From positions 1 to 35,342 of the forward strand of contig NZ_VTAW01000034.1 of NCBI RefSeq assembly GCF_008245225.1: DNA of 35,342 nucleotides. Direction: 5' to 3'. Made by a program: the position numbers and the translations under genes. Shown piece after piece: positions 33,960 through 35,342 of the stretch (position 1 is its first letter; the number at the start of each line of letters is the position of its first letter). The DNA is from Natrialba swarupiae. Lineage in GTDB: Archaea; Halobacteriota; Halobacteria; Halobacteriales; Natrialbaceae. The notes under the pieces were generated by a model, which saw only the letters and a list, made by a program, of their open reading frames with translations, ran no database searches and was not told the DNA's origin.

Positions 33960-34339
33960 CCGCTGTCAACCGATACCGAGTCGTCCTCGCCGTCGGCGGC
34001 GCAGTCGCTGCAAACCTCGCCGTTCTCGCACTCGCCCTCATGACTGTCGGTGCTGGCGGGTTCGACCCGTTCGCTGTGCCACCGGTTGCGATTGCCAGCG
34101 CTGTCGGTGCCATCGGGGGTGTCGTCGTCTACGAAGGCTTCAAGCGTGCATTTGGAGATGCAGCCGACCGTTGGTTCGTTATCGTGGCCCTTCTCGTGAC
34201 GGCACTCTCGTTTCTCACGCTCCAGCAGGCAGCCACGTTCGAAGGCGCAACCACGGGACGGCTCGCATTTCTCGGGGCGATGCACGTCGTCGCGGCAGCA
34301 GTCGTCGTCGCCGTTCTTGTCGACTGGGAGGCGGTGTAA
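33956..34339 (+). CDS. Four-helix membrane protein, DUF6069-like
   Basis: 127 residues with four hydrophobic helices and short polar turns. It resembles the small membrane family that I recall as DUF6069, found in bacteria and haloarchaea next to oxidoreductases; function unknown. Its ATG overlaps the previous stop (ATGA) and its stop overlaps the next start (TAATG), so it is firmly within the operon. Confidence 0.8.
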   Translation: MTAVNRYRVVLAVGGAVAANLAVLALALMTVGAGGFDPFAVPPVAIASAVGAIGGVVVYEGFKRAFGDAADRWFVIVALLVTALSFLTLQQAATFEGATTGRLAFLGAMHVVAAAVVVAVLVDWEAV

Positions 34340-35169
34340 TGTTGCTCGTAACAGGCGCGACCGGGACGGTCGGAAGCACAGTCTGCGCGGCGCTCGCCGA
34401 CGGCCCACTCGAGGTTCGTGCAGGGGTGCGATCTCCCGACCGCTTCGACGGACCCACCGACGAGGTTGTCACGTTCGACTTTACCGACCCGTCGACCTAT
34501 CGAGAGACCTTCGAAGGAGTCGATTCCATGTTTCTCGTTCGTCCGCCCGCCCTGTCTCGCGTTCGTCGCGACATCGTCCCGGCACTGGCGGCCGCGGTTG
34601 GGGCGGGCGTCGATCACGTGGTCTTCCTCTCGGTCATCGGGGCAGACCGCAATCGTTTCGTCCCACACGCACGGATCGAGTCGTGGCTCGAGTCGGCACC
34701 GTTCTCGACGACGTTCCTCCGGGCGTCGTTTTTCATGCAGAACCTCTCGACGACCCACCGCGAAGAGATCCGATCCGGCGAGCTGATCGTCCCGGCCGGT
34801 ACCGGTCGGACGAGTTTCATCGATGCACGCGACGTCGCGGCGGTGGCTGCAGAGACTCTCCTCACGGGAACGACTGGCGAGTACGATCTAACTGGACCGG
34901 AGGCGCTGGGGTATCAGGATGTCTGTCGACAGCTCTCGGCAACCCTTGAGCACGAGGTGACGTACACGGCCCCGTCGCTCTGGCGATTTCTGCTTCATTC
35001 GCTCCGAACCGATCGTGGACTCTCGAAGTCTCTCGTCATGGGTGGAATCTACACGACGGCTCGGCTCGGACTTGCCGATCGGATGACTGATGATGTCTCT
35101 CGACTGCTGGGACGTGAACCGACCGCTCTAGAAACGTTCATGGAGGACTTCCGCAGCGTCTGGGAGTGA
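34339..35169 (+). CDS. NmrA-like NAD(P)-dependent oxidoreductase
   Basis: 276 residues. N-terminal Rossmann loop TGATGTVG, then VDHVVFLSVIGADRN and STTFLRASFFMQNLS, the pattern of NmrA/QOR2-type proteins related to quinone oxidoreductase 2 and azoreductase-like sensors. The C-terminal part has the conserved TGPEALGYQDVCRQLS. Likely binds NAD(P)H and reduces quinones or acts as a redox-responsive protein. The start at 34339 overlaps the previous stop by one base and has GGGAGG at 34326-34331. Last gene of the operon. Confidence 0.9.
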   Translation: MLLVTGATGTVGSTVCAALADGPLEVRAGVRSPDRFDGPTDEVVTFDFTDPSTYRETFEGVDSMFLVRPPALSRVRRDIVPALAAAVGAGVDHVVFLSVIGADRNRFVPHARIESWLESAPFSTTFLRASFFMQNLSTTHREEIRSGELIVPAGTGRTSFIDARDVAAVAAETLLTGTTGEYDLTGPEALGYQDVCRQLSATLEHEVTYTAPSLWRFLLHSLRTDRGLSKSLVMGGIYTTARLGLADRMTDDVSRLLGREPTALETFMEDFRSVWE

Positions 35170-35342
35170 GTACGTACACGTATGTACTGTGCAGACCCTC
35201 TAGCAGTACTTCCGGGGTTTAGTTCCAGCAGCTGTTTTTCGGCGTAGAACACGTCTATTGACAGAATGAAAGAGACGAAACGTGCTCAGGCGGAAGGGCT
35301 ACAGTTTCTCAGCAATTACTGTTCAGCATTCACGACTCGGTT

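Noticed and set aside
35170-35342. Possible gene start after the last oxidoreductase gene
   Set aside because: No open frame with supporting signals in the remaining 170 bases; only AT-rich sequence and an imperfect TACGTACACGTATGTA inversion.

Overview
The window looks like a haloarchaeal chromosome (class Halobacteria). The predicted proteins are strongly acidic and the DNA is GC-rich with frequent ctcgag/tcga. Many genes have a TATA-like box 26-29 bp before the start codon (leaderless transcription), while internal operon genes carry GGAGGTGA-type ribosome binding sites. The gene set is archaeal: topoisomerase VI, archaeal-type S-adenosylmethionine synthetase, a long SlyD-like FKBP, a halocyanin-like lipoprotein and a two-HAMP transducer. 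A genus cannot be fixed from sequence alone; a Natrialbales-like member is my guess. I saw no rRNA, tRNA, CRISPR array or intact insertion sequence.

Layout. 1-6.3 kb: a divergent Nramp-family transporter (+), a hairpin between convergent genes, the top6B-top6A operon (-) and a cupredoxin lipoprotein (-). 6.4-12.7 kb: acylphosphatase, a small membrane protein, a TraB/PrgY - M50 protease - OGG glycosylase operon (-), a hotdog thioesterase (+), a HAD phosphatase (-) and a SHOCT-type membrane protein (-). 12.8-16.8 kb: conserved small proteins, including a 46-aa two-zinc-knuckle ORF and a MoaD/ubiquitin-like protein without a diglycine tail, then a DtxR-type metalloregulator followed by a ZIP transporter, and a winged-helix regulator. 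16.9-22.5 kb: gyrB-gyrA (-) and a SlyD-like FKBP (-). 22.6-24.5 kb: a CYTH-domain protein and methionine adenosyltransferase (+).

24.5-26.9 kb holds the most interesting locus: an HtrII-like phototaxis-type transducer overlapping by 8 bp a seven-helix protein that aligns almost without gaps to sensory rhodopsin II. In this protein the retinal Schiff-base lysine is Arg, and most retinal-pocket aromatics are replaced. The receptor-transducer contact residues (Tyr on helix G, Asn on transducer TM2) are kept. It reads as a chromophore-less opsin/transducer signalling pair.

27-30.2 kb: thiI, a DUF5804-like protein with a repetitive Ser/Asp linker, and a cysteine synthase. From 30.2 kb the DNA looks more accessory: a roughly 530-bp gene-free stretch, an ABC-2 exporter (ATPase + permease, -), an HxlR-type regulator (-) and a three-gene operon (+) of two Rossmann-fold oxidoreductases flanking a DUF6069-like membrane protein. 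A perfect 18-bp palindrome sits just upstream of the oxidoreductase promoter, and its half site recurs at the same distance from the ABC promoter, so HxlR probably controls both units.
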